Assembly: GCF_038070105.1 (NCBI RefSeq)
Contig: NZ_JBBPBZ010000002.1
Location: forward strand, 2,492,001 to 2,556,000
Direction of reading: 5' to 3'
Length of the DNA stretch: 64,000 nt
Origin: Methylocystis sp. IM3
Lineage (GTDB): Bacteria; Pseudomonadota; Alphaproteobacteria; Rhizobiales; Beijerinckiaceae
The notes beneath the pieces are model-generated. The model was not told where the DNA came from, made no database searches, and was given only the letters and a program-made list of their open reading frames with translations. Both the position numbers and the translations under genes were made by a program. Below are positions 45,269 to 54,184 of the stretch, piece after piece (positions within the stretch are counted from its first letter, which is position 1; each line of letters starts with the position of its first letter).

Positions 45269-46009
45269 CTACTTTACTGCGCGAACGCCATAACCTGCGA
45301 TCGGCGCTCCCTTCACAAAAAGCGACAGACCCACCTTGGCGGCATTTTCCCCCACCACGATCAGGTCTCCAGGAGCGACCTCCGGATCCTCAGCCTGGCC
45401 ACCGCGGATTGCCCCGAGATCGTAGGAGATCTTTCTCCGGGAGCCATCCACGAGCCTGAAGACCGTCACACTGTCGGATGCGGCATCGCGGTCCACGCCC
45501 CCCGCCTTGGCGATCGCCTGTTCGAGTGTGTCCCGCCCACGCAACGGAAAGACCCCGGGATTCGCCACCGCGCCTTCGACTGTCACACGTTGGCTGTTGA
45601 ATTCCTTCACGATTACGTTCACCTGCGGAGAACGCATATATCCCGCGTCGAGGCGCCTCTGGATGTCGCGTTCCAGTTCGGCTGTGCTCTTGCCAGCTGC
45701 CGGCACTCCCCCAAGCAATGGCAGGTTGATGACGCCATCTTCAGAGACGGGGACGGATTTCGAAAGGTCCGGAGCCTTGAAAACATTGATTTCGAGGACA
45801 TCCATGGGCCCGATCAGATAACTCGGGCCAGCTCTTGTCGAGGCGGCGTATTTGTTTTCCACTCTCGCGGCGGCGGCCTCCGGCTGCTCGGGCGCGGCCA
45901 TGGTCGCTCCGTCGCCTGGCACCCCGTTGCAGCCTCCCAAACCCGATATGAAAACGCCTGAAAGCACGATGGCCCCCACGGCTTTGGCAAGCTGCGCGAA
46001 AAGCGGCAT
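45269..46009 (-). CDS. Polysaccharide export lipoprotein (Wza/GumB-like)
   Basis: A 246-residue outer-membrane auxiliary protein for exopolysaccharide export. It has a lipoprotein signal (VLSGVFISGLGGC, lipid on C27). Next comes the Poly_export domain with YLIGPMDVLEINVFKAPDLS and VSEDGVINLPLLGGVPAAG, then a SLBB domain (VTVEGAVANPGVFPL, TLEQAIAKAGGVDRDA). Length is typical of short Wza homologues. No polysaccharide synthase or tyrosine kinase is nearby, so it is an orphan export component or serves a distant cluster. The start at 46009 begins the leader; 13 extra upstream codons are possible. Confidence 0.88.
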   Translation of the reverse strand: MPLFAQLAKAVGAIVLSGVFISGLGGCNGVPGDGATMAAPEQPEAAAARVENKYAASTRAGPSYLIGPMDVLEINVFKAPDLSKSVPVSEDGVINLPLLGGVPAAGKSTAELERDIQRRLDAGYMRSPQVNVIVKEFNSQRVTVEGAVANPGVFPLRGRDTLEQAIAKAGGVDRDAASDSVTVFRLVDGSRRKISYDLGAIRGGQAEDPEVAPGDLIVVGENAAKVGLSLFVKGAPIAGYGVRAVK

Positions 46010-46156
46010 TTTCAAACCACCGATCTGAACCAACGAACCATCAGGCAATACTCCTCATACCGGAAATTTGAAAGCGACAGCTTGAGAGGAGCCTCTGCGT
46101 CGCCGCGCCCTGGCCTTGGCAACGGCTTTTGATTCGTTTGGTTTTTTTGATTTCAA

Positions 46157-46233
46157 TGGCGCGCCCGAAAGGATTCGAACCTCTGACCCCCAGATTCGTA
46201 GTCTGGTGCTCTATCCAGCTGAGCTACGGGCGC
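46157..46233 (-). tRNA. tRNA-Arg (anticodon ACG)
   Basis: A complete 77-nt cloverleaf on the minus strand. The acceptor GCGCCCG pairs with CGGGCGC, the discriminator is G, and CCA is encoded. The D-arm is TAGCTCAGCTGGATAGAGCA, the anticodon stem-loop CCAGA-CTACGAA-TCTGG shows ACG, and the T-arm contains GGTTCGAATCC. Its 3' end faces the accessory region to the left. Confidence 0.97.
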
Positions 46234-46393
46234 CCGCCGCTGCGCTGAAGGGGCCCGCTTGGGGCCGCTGCGCTGCGGATGGCCACCGTTTAGCGACAAG
46301 CGAGGCGAATGGCAAGGCCGTTATTTTTGGCCGCTCGCGCCTTGCGCGGCCTTCGCGAGCCTTTAAGTAAAATGCTGCCAGACAGGATTTGCG

Positions 46394-47161
46394 ATGGAAA
46401 CTTTCGTCTCGAACGGCGTCGAGATTGCCTATTCGGATTTCGAGCCCCTTAGCGAAGACCGGCGGGAGCCGATTGTTCTCATTCACGGTTTCGCCTCGAC
46501 TCATGCCGTCAACTGGCTCTTTACCCAATGGGTCAAGACGCTGACGGAAGACGGTCGCCGCGTGATCGCGTTCGACAATCGTGGTCACGGTCGCTCACAA
46601 AAGCTCTACGACCCGGCGCAGTATGCGCTCGATCTGATGGCGCAGGACGCCGCCAATCTTCTGGACCACCTTTCGATCGCCCGAGCCGACGTCATGGGCT
46701 ACTCGCTGGGAGGCCGAATCGGAACCGTGCTGACTCTCGCCCGGCCGGAACGGGTGCGCTCGCTGATTCTCGGCGGAATAGGCCAATATCTCGTGCAGGA
46801 GGCTGGACTTCCCGGCGGTCTCGCGGAGGCGATGGAGGCCGAGCGAATCGAGGATGTCGACAATTCGATGCTCAAGATTTTCCGTGGCTTCGCCGAGTCG
46901 ACGCGTAGCGATCTCAGGGCGCTCGCGGCTTGCGTGCGGGGCGCGCGCAAGGCCATCGACCCCGCCCTCCTCGCCGGAATCGAGTGTCCTGTGCTGATCT
47001 GCGTCGGCACGCGGGACGACGTCGCCGGCGATCCCTCCCCGCTCGAGCCCCTGTTTCGCAATGCGCGGATCGTCGATATCCCCGGCCGCGACCACAACAG
47101 GGCCGTCGGGGACCGCATCTATAAGCAGGCGGCGCTCGAATTCCTCGCAGAACGGCCCTGA
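46394..47161 (+). CDS. Alpha/beta hydrolase
   Basis: A 255-residue alpha/beta hydrolase. The oxyanion loop is VLIHGFAST and the nucleophile elbow GYSLGGR (S104). The acid is probably in VGTRDDVAGD (near residue 209) and the catalytic His in PGRDHNRAVG. FDNRGHGRS is the typical second strand. No lid domain gives the substrate away; esterase, lactonase or dienelactone hydrolase are all possible. It lies 46 bp ahead of cysE in the same direction and may share its promoter. Confidence 0.85.
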   Translation: METFVSNGVEIAYSDFEPLSEDRREPIVLIHGFASTHAVNWLFTQWVKTLTEDGRRVIAFDNRGHGRSQKLYDPAQYALDLMAQDAANLLDHLSIARADVMGYSLGGRIGTVLTLARPERVRSLILGGIGQYLVQEAGLPGGLAEAMEAERIEDVDNSMLKIFRGFAESTRSDLRALAACVRGARKAIDPALLAGIECPVLICVGTRDDVAGDPSPLEPLFRNARIVDIPGRDHNRAVGDRIYKQAALEFLAERP

Positions 47162-47206
47162 TGCGCGAACGTGGCAGAAACGCTATATAGCCGCCGCAGG
47201 AGAAGC

Positions 47207-48058
47207 ATGATGGCCGCCGACCCGCGGGAACAGACCGCGTCCGTGATCGAATTCGACCCCTTGCTCGGACGGCTCCGGCTCGAGGCCGAGGATGTGCTGC
47301 GGCGCGAGCCGGAGCTTGGCGGCTTCATCTATCCGGCGATTCTCGCGCAGGATTCGACAGCGGGGGTCGTCGTGCACCGGGTCGCCCAGCGCCTCGACCG
47401 GCCCGAAGCGCCTTATGCCGCCATCAAACAAGCCTTCGACGCCTGCCTTTCCCGGGACCCGTCCATTGTCGAGGCGTTCCGCGCCGATCTTCTGGCCGTT
47501 GTCGAGCGCGACCCCGCCTGCACGCGACTTCTGGAGCCGGCGCTCTATTTCAAGGGCTTCCACGCCCTGCAGACCTACCGGCTGGCGCATTGGCTGTGGA
47601 TGAACGGACGCAGCGACTTCGCCTTGACCCTCCAGAGCCTGTCCTCGCAGATTTTCCAGACCGACATCCACCCCGCCGCGCGAATCGGCAAGGGCGTTTT
47701 CATCGATCACGCCACGGGCGTCGTCATCGGCGCGACCAGCGTCATCGAGGACGACGTTTCCATGCTCCATGGCGTGACGCTCGGCGGCACGGGCAAGTCG
47801 CGCGGCGACCGGCATCCGAAGATCCGGCGCGGCGTCCTCATCGGCGCTGGAGCCAAGGTTCTGGGCAATATCGAGATCGGGCGCTGCGCGATGATTGCGG
47901 CAGGCTCGGTGGTGCTCGATTCGGTGCCCGCCAACAAGACCGTGGCCGGGGTTCCGGCGCGGGTCGTTGGAGTTTCAAAATGCGCGGAACCGGCTCTGGC
48001 CATGGACCAGATGCTCGCGGTATTGGATGCGGCGTCGGATACGAGGACGGGGCTTTGA
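47207..48058 (+). CDS. cysE: Serine O-acetyltransferase
   Basis: CysE acetylates L-serine with acetyl-CoA, the first step of cysteine synthesis. The N-terminal helical domain (DPLLGRLRLEAEDVLRREPE) precedes a left-handed beta-helix of hexapeptide repeats: DIHPAARIGKGVFIDHATGV, SMLHGVTLGGTGK with the catalytic His, RRGVLIGAGAKVLGNIEIG, and VPANKTVAGVPARVVG. Length 283 residues is normal. The ATG at 47207 follows an AGGAGAAG site, better than the GTG at 47171. A small membrane-anchored protein gene follows two bases later. Confidence 0.94.
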   Translation: MMAADPREQTASVIEFDPLLGRLRLEAEDVLRREPELGGFIYPAILAQDSTAGVVVHRVAQRLDRPEAPYAAIKQAFDACLSRDPSIVEAFRADLLAVVERDPACTRLLEPALYFKGFHALQTYRLAHWLWMNGRSDFALTLQSLSSQIFQTDIHPAARIGKGVFIDHATGVVIGATSVIEDDVSMLHGVTLGGTGKSRGDRHPKIRRGVLIGAGAKVLGNIEIGRCAMIAAGSVVLDSVPANKTVAGVPARVVGVSKCAEPALAMDQMLAVLDAASDTRTGL

Positions 48059-48060
48059 AG

Positions 48061-48657
48061 GTGAAGAAACGACTGATCGGCGCGGCTTTTGCCCTCCTTT
48101 TGGCCGCGGGCGTCTCCCCGCGCGACGCGCGGGCCGCGGGCTGGCACTATTACGATCCCGAATGCCCCATTACAGTGGGCGCCAAGTCGATGAAATTCGT
48201 GGCGATGCAGCCCAAGAAGAGCATCGACCGCGAATGCGACGCCCTTCCCGACATCGGTCCTTCGGTGATCGTGCTCGACGCCGCCGACAATGAGCTGCGC
48301 GACATGACGTGGGACATCCGCGTTCTGCGCGCGAAGGACCAAAATGGCGCCGCCGATCCCGAGGCCGACGCCGTGGGCCGCCTGCCCTTGCAGAAATTTC
48401 GCAATGGCATGGTCAATTTCGATCAGGAATTCCGGCAGCCCGGCAATTACGTGCTTTACGTGAAGCTCACGAGCGACGACGGCGCCAGGAGCTTCGAGGG
48501 CCGCCACCCCTTCTCCGTGGGCCTCATGACAGATGAGGAATTCTACCTCTACATCGGCTTCGGCGCTTTCGCCGTCGTGGCCGGCGCGGCGGCTTTCACG
48601 CTCTGGCGGCAGGGGAAGCTCGGGTTCAAAATTCCGAACTTCTCGAAACCGTCTTGA
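48061..48657 (+). CDS. Periplasmic protein with C-terminal membrane anchor
   Basis: A 198-residue protein with a signal peptide (LIGAAFALLLAAGVSPRDARA). A predicted beta-rich periplasmic domain includes YDPECPITVGAKSMKFVAMQ and PGNYVLYVKLTSDDG. One transmembrane helix lies near the C-terminus (YIGFGAFAVVAGAAAFTLW), followed by a short basic tail. Two cysteines are in the mature domain. I recognise no family. It begins with GTG two bases after the cysE stop, so it is co-transcribed with cysE. The arrangement would suit an electron-transfer or metal-handling anchor, but that is guesswork. Confidence 0.6.
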   Translation: MKKRLIGAAFALLLAAGVSPRDARAAGWHYYDPECPITVGAKSMKFVAMQPKKSIDRECDALPDIGPSVIVLDAADNELRDMTWDIRVLRAKDQNGAADPEADAVGRLPLQKFRNGMVNFDQEFRQPGNYVLYVKLTSDDGARSFEGRHPFSVGLMTDEEFYLYIGFGAFAVVAGAAAFTLWRQGKLGFKIPNFSKPS

Positions 48658-48658
48658 C

Positions 48659-48725
48659 CTCCTCCCTTTCCCTACCCCGCTGATGCGGGAGAGGGCTCGG
48701 GTGGGGCCCTGCGACCTCACCCGAA
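48659..48725. repeat. REP-like GC-rich palindromic element
   Basis: A CCTCCCTTTCCC...GCGGGAGAGGG palindrome followed by GGGTGGGGCCCTGCG and ACCTCACCCG lies between two convergent genes and touches the parC stop. Similar CCCTC...GAGGG elements recur near 52200 and 53440. It probably also ends transcription from both sides. Confidence 0.55.
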
Positions 48726-50978
48726 TCGATTGTTCTTCGGGAACCCTCGCGGCGGCAGCCGCCCCGCTTCGGCGCGGTGCCCCATCCATTCGGACAGTTC
48801 CGCCGCCGCGACAGTGAAGACGCGGCCTGCGGAATCGGTCCAAGTGAGGCCGTCCGCAAGGGCGAAAACCTTCGCATCCGACACGCCGCCATCCTTGTAG
48901 CGCTGCATCCGGACGCCCTTTCCGCGCGCCATGCGCGGCGCCTCCTCGAGCGGGAAGACCAGAAGTTTCCTGTTCTCGCCGATGACCGCAACGTGATCGC
49001 CCTCGGCCTCGGCGACGACTTTCAGCTTCGCAGGCGGATCGACGGAGAGAGCGGCGCGGCCTTTCTTCGTCGATGAGAGCAAATCGTCCTGCGTCACGAC
49101 GAAACCGCGCCCGTCGTCGGCGACGAGCAGGAGCGATCCTCCGCTGTGCGGCATGACGCGCACGAGGTCCGCGCCTTCGTCGATATCGGCGAAGAGACGG
49201 ACCGGCTCGCCATGGCCGCGGCCGCCGGGAAGCTTAGATGCGTCGAGCGTATAGGCCTTGCCATTGGACGCCAGGGCGAGAATCTTCGTCGTCGTCTGCG
49301 CAAAGAAGGACGTATCGAGTTCGTCGTCGCTCTTGAATTGCAGCGATGACAGATCCTGCACATGGCCCTTGAGCGCGCGAATCCACCCCTTCTTCGAAAC
49401 CACAACCGTGATCGGCTCCCGCTCGATCATCGCCTCGGCGAGGTCGAGATCGACGGTCGCGGGAGCGTCCTCGAAGGTCGTGCGGCGCTTGCCGATCGCA
49501 GTCGTCGGGCCGTAGAGCTTCTTCAAGTCGCGCACCTGGCTGGCGATCGCCTTCCACTGCCTGCCTTCATCGGCGAGCAGCTCCTCGAGATCGGCGCGCT
49601 CCTTCGTCAAATCGTCGAGTTCGCGACGCAGCTCCATCTCTTCGAGCCTGCGCAAGGACCGCAGCCGCGTGTCGAGAATATAATCGACCTGAAGGTCGGT
49701 GAGCTTGAACGCTTTCTTCAGCTCGCCCTTGGCGTCGTCCTCCTCGCGGATGATGCGAATCACCTCGTCGAGATTGAGGAAGACGATGATCATGCCTTCC
49801 AATTGCTCGATGCGGCGCAGGATCGCGGCGAGCCGGTGGCGGGAGCGGCGTTGCAAGACCGCCCGGCGGTGATCGAGCCATTGACGCAGCGCCTCGTCGA
49901 GCGAGACGACGCGCGGCGTCACGCCGTCGACCAGCACATTCATGTTGAGGCTGAAGCGGGCCTCGAGTTCGGAGAGCTTGAAAAGTGTCTCCATCATCAG
50001 CGCCGGGTCGATGTTGCGTGTGCGCGGCTCGAAGACAATGCGCACGTCTTCGGCGGATTCGTCGCGCACATCGGCGACCAGCGGCAATTTCCGCTCGGCG
50101 ATGAGCTCGGCGAGCTTCTCGATGAGCCGCGACTTCTGAACGCCGTAGGGAATTTCGGTGACAACGGCGACCCAGCCGCCGCGCTGGCCCTCCTCCTTTG
50201 TCCAGCGGGCGCGCACGCGGAATGAGCCACGGCCCGTACGATAGGCCTCGACGATGTCCTCGCGCCTGTCGACGATCACGCCGCCCGTTGGAAAGTCCGG
50301 TCCCTGAACGAAGGTGAGAAGCTGCTCGCTGGTCGCGCCACGGTGCGAGATGAGATAGAGCGCGGCGTCGCACAGCTCGGCGAGATTGTGCGGCGGGACC
50401 GACGTCGCCATGCCGACCGCGATACCCTGCGCGCCATTCGCCAGGAGATTGGGCAAGGCGGCGGGAAGAACGATCGGCTCCTTCTCCTCGCCGGAATAAT
50501 TCGGCTTGAAGTCGATCGCATCCTCGTCGATGCCGTCGAGCAGCGCGCGCGCCACGGCGGTCATGCGCGCTTCCGTGTAGCGATAGGCGGCGGCCGAATC
50601 GCCGTCGATATTGCCGAAGTTCCCTTGCCCGTCCACGAGCGGATAGCGCGAGGAGAAATCCTGAGCGAGCCGCACGAGCGCGTCATAGATCGCCTGGTCG
50701 CCATGTGGATGGTAGGAACCCATCACGTCGCCGACGATCTTGGCGCATTTCTTGAACGGGGCGCCGGGGTCCAGCCGCAACACGTGCATTCCATAGAGAA
50801 TGCGCCGATGAACGGGCTTCAGGCCGTCGCGCGCATCGGGGAGCGCGCGGTCGGTGATCGTCGAGAGCGCATAGCGGAGATAACGTTCTTCGAGCGCCTC
50901 GCGCAAATCGACGGGCGTCACGACGCTCTCGCCGCCGCCATCCTTGCTCTTCCCCGCCGAACCGCCTTTTTGCGCCAT
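48717..50978 (-). CDS. parC: DNA topoisomerase IV subunit A
   Basis: ParC cuts and rejoins DNA to decatenate daughter chromosomes. The catalytic tyrosine is in [11 protein letters not shown]. The quinolone-resistance region reads [20 protein letters not shown]. The coiled-coil gate region ([20 protein letters not shown]) follows, and the C-terminal half carries degenerate beta-pinwheel repeats, shorter than in GyrA. At 753 residues it fits ParC rather than GyrA. It lies convergent with the membrane-anchored protein gene. No parE is in the window, which is usual for this group. Confidence 0.94.
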   Translation of the reverse strand: MAQKGGSAGKSKDGGGESVVTPVDLREALEERYLRYALSTITDRALPDARDGLKPVHRRILYGMHVLRLDPGAPFKKCAKIVGDVMGSYHPHGDQAIYDALVRLAQDFSSRYPLVDGQGNFGNIDGDSAAAYRYTEARMTAVARALLDGIDEDAIDFKPNYSGEEKEPIVLPAALPNLLANGAQGIAVGMATSVPPHNLAELCDAALYLISHRGATSEQLLTFVQGPDFPTGGVIVDRREDIVEAYRTGRGSFRVRARWTKEEGQRGGWVAVVTEIPYGVQKSRLIEKLAELIAERKLPLVADVRDESAEDVRIVFEPRTRNIDPALMMETLFKLSELEARFSLNMNVLVDGVTPRVVSLDEALRQWLDHRRAVLQRRSRHRLAAILRRIEQLEGMIIVFLNLDEVIRIIREEDDAKGELKKAFKLTDLQVDYILDTRLRSLRRLEEMELRRELDDLTKERADLEELLADEGRQWKAIASQVRDLKKLYGPTTAIGKRRTTFEDAPATVDLDLAEAMIEREPITVVVSKKGWIRALKGHVQDLSSLQFKSDDELDTSFFAQTTTKILALASNGKAYTLDASKLPGGRGHGEPVRLFADIDEGADLVRVMPHSGGSLLLVADDGRGFVVTQDDLLSSTKKGRAALSVDPPAKLKVVAEAEGDHVAVIGENRKLLVFPLEEAPRMARGKGVRMQRYKDGGVSDAKVFALADGLTWTDSAGRVFTVAAAELSEWMGHRAEAGRLPPRGFPKNNRFG

Positions 50979-51201
50979 TCAATGCGTTCCTGTTTCCTTC
51001 GCTTCGAGTTTTCCTATGGGCTCCGGGCGCGCGGCGCAAGCGCGGCCCCGCCGATCCCGATGTTACAATGTAAACAATAATTTTTAAGTCGAATTGCTAC
51101 GATTAGAGCTTGCGATGATTCACGACGCTACTTACAAAGACAACATCACGGCGCCGTTTCTGCTCAAGCGCTTTTCTCTGACATTGGTACGGTTTTTGGA
51201 C

Positions 51202-51444
51202 ATGCCATCAACCCTCAGAATTCTTGCGGTTATTGGTGCGGCGCTCGTTGCGAGCCCCGCTCTGGCGCTGGAGAGCAAGAAGGTTGCGAACAATAATTTC
51301 GTCCCCTCGCACGCTCCCCATCAGGCGCAATCCCGTGACGAAACCGCCATGCAGGCGATGTGCCGGGAGATCCTCGTCGATACGGACGAAGGATATGGCG
51401 TAACGAATCGCGAGCCGCGGATCATCTGCGACGAACTGCGCTGA
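51202..51444 (+). CDS. Small exported protein of unknown function
   Basis: An 80-residue protein with a signal peptide (LRILAVIGAALVASPALA). The mature part of about 58 residues has two cysteines (AMCREILVDTDEGYG and RIICDELR) that could form one disulfide. I recognise no family. The ATG at 51202 begins the leader; the open frame upstream to 51094 adds residues without clear signal character. It converges with recO, leaving four bases between stops, and is preceded by an AT-rich stretch that may hold its promoter. Confidence 0.6.
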   Translation: MPSTLRILAVIGAALVASPALALESKKVANNNFVPSHAPHQAQSRDETAMQAMCREILVDTDEGYGVTNREPRIICDELR

Positions 51445-51448
51445 GCCA

Positions 51449-52162
51449 CTATCCGAGAGCTTCGAGGTAAAGCGCTCGCGCCGCGGGCATGGAAACGCCG
51501 CGCGGCGCAAGAACGTCTCGCGTCAGAAAATAGCCAGTCAGACGGAAGGCGTCCGCAATTTCCGTTTGCGACGCCTCGTCGGACGCTTCCCGTAAAAATT
51601 CCGGAAAAGGCAGGAGCCGCGCGCTCCAGGGCGCGCCGGCGCAACGCGCGACCGCACGGCCGGATTTCGGCGACACGAAGGCGAGATCGTCGCGCGTCCC
51701 GGTGAGGGCGCAGCAGCTCAGGTCGAGGCCATAGCCCAGCGCAGCCAGCAAGGCGAGTTCGAATCGCGCCAGCAAGGGCCCCGCGGCGTCCGCTGCGTCG
51801 AGACGCGCTGCAATGGCGTTGGCCGTGTGGAAAAGCTCCGGCTGCGGATCGCGCTCGGGGAGCAGTCGCAGAAGCGCGGAAAGCAGGGCGACGCCATGCA
51901 GCGCCGCGGCGCGATCGAGATAGCGCGCCGCCCGCCACGAGACGGGCTCCACGGAAAAGGCGCCGAGATGATCCTCGAGCCGCGCGCGCCAACTGGCGGC
52001 CACGAGATTGCCGGGCTGCAAGACCGGGCGCAGGGTCTTGGACCGGCCACCGCGCACGACGCCGAGATGGCGACCATGCGCGCGGGTCATCAACTCCAGG
52101 ATCACGGAGGTCTCGCCGTGTTTCCTGGCTCCGATGACGAGGCCCTCATCCTGCCATTCCAT
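51449..52162 (-). CDS. recO: DNA repair protein RecO
   Basis: RecO helps load RecA onto SSB-coated single-stranded DNA in the RecFOR pathway. The N-terminal OB fold is visible as WQDEGLVIGARKHGETSVIL, ELMTRAHGRHLGVVRGG and KTLRPVLQPGNLV, followed by an alpha-helical domain (ARFELALLAALGYGLDLSCC). The start at 52162 gives 237 residues, normal for alphaproteobacteria. It is the last gene of the leftward rnc-era-recO run, separated from era by a small DUF1737 gene and a GC-rich repeat. Confidence 0.92.
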   Translation of the reverse strand: MEWQDEGLVIGARKHGETSVILELMTRAHGRHLGVVRGGRSKTLRPVLQPGNLVAASWRARLEDHLGAFSVEPVSWRAARYLDRAAALHGVALLSALLRLLPERDPQPELFHTANAIAARLDAADAAGPLLARFELALLAALGYGLDLSCCALTGTRDDLAFVSPKSGRAVARCAGAPWSARLLPFPEFLREASDEASQTEIADAFRLTGYFLTRDVLAPRGVSMPAARALYLEALG

Positions 52163-52199
52163 GAGGCTCTGTCTTAATTCAACCCCTTGCAGCACGAAC

Positions 52200-52256
52200 A
52201 ATCCAAGTCCCCTCCCCCTTGCGGGGTGGGGCCAGGTGTGGCGCCGCCGCAGACGC
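52200..52256. repeat. REP-like GC-rich palindromic element
   Basis: The intergenic stretch CCCCTCCCCCTTGCGGGGTGG and the following GGCCAGGTGTGGCGCCGCC resemble the elements near 48659 and 53440. It separates recO from the DUF1737 gene. Confidence 0.45.
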
Positions 52257-52258
52257 CG

Positions 52259-52486
52259 TTACTGCTCCGACAGCTTCATGTCCGGATGATATTCCGCCCC
52301 CTCCACTTCCTTGACCACCGCCTGGCCACAGATCACGCGGTTCTGCGTCGGGTCGAAGGTCAGCGTCGGTCCGCCATGGAGGCTCCAGCCCTTGCTCAGC
52401 GCCTCAGTGACGCGGTGGCAAAAGCTCGAGTCGTCTGGCCCCGTGAGATAGCGATAAACGGTCAGCGTCTTCTGCTTCTTCGCCAT
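52259..52486 (-). CDS. DUF1737 domain protein
   Basis: A 75-residue cytoplasmic protein. VYRYLTGPDDSSFCHRVTEA and LSKGWSLHGGPTLTFDP are the signature of DUF1737, a short domain predicted to bind nucleotides or act as an accessory module; no activity is known. The C-terminus (VICGQAVVKEVEG) completes the domain. It starts 9 bp after the era stop and is probably part of the same leftward operon. Confidence 0.85.
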   Translation of the reverse strand: MAKKQKTLTVYRYLTGPDDSSFCHRVTEALSKGWSLHGGPTLTFDPTQNRVICGQAVVKEVEGAEYHPDMKLSEQ

Positions 52487-52494
52487 GATCGGTC

Positions 52495-53418
52495 CTATTG
52501 GCCCTTGGGAAATTCCAGCCGCATCTCCCGATACCGCTCGGGGTCCTCCGCCCAGTTTTCCCTCACCTTCACGAAAAGGAAGAGATGCACGGGCTGCTCC
52601 GCGGCCTCGGCGATCTCGCGGCGCGCCGCCTGTCCGATCGCCTTGATGGTGCGCCCGCCCTCGCCGATCACGATCCGCTTCTGCCCTTCGCGCGCGACAT
52701 AGATCGTCTGCTCGATGCGCGCGGAGCCGTCTTTCTGATTCGTCCAGGAATCGGTCTCGACCGTGGACTGATAAGGCAATTCGTCGTGGAGGCGTTCGTA
52801 GATCTGCTCGCGGGTGATTTCGGCGGCGAGCAGGCGCAGCGGCGCGTCGGAAAGCTGATCCTCCGGATAGAGCCAGGGAGAGGGCTTCATCCGCTTCGCC
52901 AGCGCATGGCGCAGCGCCTCGACCCCGTCGCCCGTGAGCGCGGAGACCATGAAGGTTTCCTCGAATTTTTCCCGCTCGTTGAGCTTTGCAGTCAGCGCCA
53001 GCAGCTTTTCGCGCGCGACGATGTCGACCTTGTTCAGCACCAGGATTTTCGGCGCCTTCGCCTCGGCGAGCTGCGCGAGGATCGCCTCGACCTCTTCGTC
53101 GAGACCTTTGCGCGCGTCGACGAGCAGCGCCACCACATCGGCGTCCGCCGCGCCGGAGAGCGCGCTCGCGACCATGGCGCGATCGAGCCTGCGCTTCGGC
53201 TTGAAGATGCCGGGCGTGTCGACGAGCACGATCTGCGCCGGCCCGTCGATGGCGATGCCGCGCACGAGGGCGCGCGTCGTCTGCGCCTTGCGCGAAACAA
53301 TGGAGACCTTGGCGCCAACGAGCTGATTGAGCAGCGTCGACTTGCCGGCGTTGGGCGCGCCGACGAGCGCCGCAAAGCCGCAGCGCGTTTCCTGTTGCAT
53401 GTCGTCAGCGTCGCTCAC
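52495..53418 (-). CDS. era: GTPase Era
   Basis: Era is an essential GTPase that binds 16S rRNA 3' ends and matures the 30S subunit. G1 is GAPNAGKSTLLN, G3 is VDTPGIFKPKRR, and G4 is VLNKVDIV. The C-terminal KH domain contains RIVIGEGGRTIKAIGQAARR. Length 307 residues is normal. A methionine at residue 7 is an alternative start. It lies between rnc and recO, the standard order, and a REP-like element separates it from rnc. Confidence 0.95.
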   Translation of the reverse strand: MSDADDMQQETRCGFAALVGAPNAGKSTLLNQLVGAKVSIVSRKAQTTRALVRGIAIDGPAQIVLVDTPGIFKPKRRLDRAMVASALSGAADADVVALLVDARKGLDEEVEAILAQLAEAKAPKILVLNKVDIVAREKLLALTAKLNEREKFEETFMVSALTGDGVEALRHALAKRMKPSPWLYPEDQLSDAPLRLLAAEITREQIYERLHDELPYQSTVETDSWTNQKDGSARIEQTIYVAREGQKRIVIGEGGRTIKAIGQAARREIAEAAEQPVHLFLFVKVRENWAEDPERYREMRLEFPKGQ

Positions 53419-53439
53419 TGGCTTTTTCCGTTTTGATAC

Positions 53440-53490
53440 TCTCTCTCCCTCGTCCCACTGCGGGAAGAGGGCCGGGGCGGCAGCCTACCC
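53440..53490. repeat. REP-like GC-rich palindromic element
   Basis: CTCTCCCTCGTCCCACTGC followed by GGGAAGAGGGCCGGGGCGG forms an imperfect palindrome between rnc and era, overlapping the last codons of rnc. It belongs with the elements near 48659 and 52200. Confidence 0.5.
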
Positions 53491-54174
53491 CTCCACGCCC
53501 TCGCGCGCCATGAAGGCCGCTGCGGCCGCCTGCTCGGCGATGCGTTTCGACGAGCCCGCCCCCATCGCCGCCTCGAATCCGTCGATCTCGACCGCGAGTT
53601 CGAAAGACGGCGCATGATCCGGCCCGCTGCGCGAAACCAGGCGATAGCGAGGCGGGGCGAGACGCCGCGCCTGCGCCCATTCCTGCAGCGCGGTCTTGGC
53701 GTCGCGCAGATTGCGGCCCGCCTCCAGCATTTTAGGGCTGAAAGCGGCGCGCACCACGCGCTCCGCCGCCTCTGTCCCGCCGTCGAGGAAAACGGCGCCG
53801 ATGATCGCCTCGCACACGTCTCCCAAGATCGCGCGCTTCTTGCGCCCGCCGGTCTGGGCCTCGCCCTCGCCGAGGCGCATGTAGGGGCCGACGCCCCAGA
53901 GCTCGGCGACCTCGGCGCAGGTTTCCTTGCGCACGAGCGCCGCGAGACGCCGCGAGAGTTCGCCCTCGCTGTCGTCGGGAAAGCTCTCGTAGATCATATG
54001 GGCGACGGCGAGGCCGAGCACGCGGTCGCCCAGAAATTCCAGCCGTTCATAGGAATCAGGCCGGCGCGCCGCGGCGCTGACATGAGTCAGCGCCCAGCAC
54101 AGCAGGTCCCGGTCGGAAAACTCGTGCCCGATGCGCGCCTCGAGCGCGGCCAGGTCAGGCTTGCCCCGCGCCAT
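53485..54174 (-). CDS. rnc: Ribonuclease III
   Basis: RNase III cleaves double-stranded RNA in rRNA precursors and regulatory RNAs. The RNase III signature is ERLEFLGDRVLGLAVAH, and the second acidic catalytic site is LGDVCEAIIGAVFLDGG. The C-terminal double-stranded RNA-binding domain shows TALQEWAQARRLAPPRYRLV and GSSKRIAEQAAAAAFM. The start at 54174 gives 229 residues, typical. It begins 11 bp after the lepB stop, so lepB, rnc and era form one operon. Confidence 0.95.
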   Translation of the reverse strand: MARGKPDLAALEARIGHEFSDRDLLCWALTHVSAAARRPDSYERLEFLGDRVLGLAVAHMIYESFPDDSEGELSRRLAALVRKETCAEVAELWGVGPYMRLGEGEAQTGGRKKRAILGDVCEAIIGAVFLDGGTEAAERVVRAAFSPKMLEAGRNLRDAKTALQEWAQARRLAPPRYRLVSRSGPDHAPSFELAVEIDGFEAAMGAGSSKRIAEQAAAAAFMAREGVEG

Positions 54175-54184
54175 GGCGCGCCGC

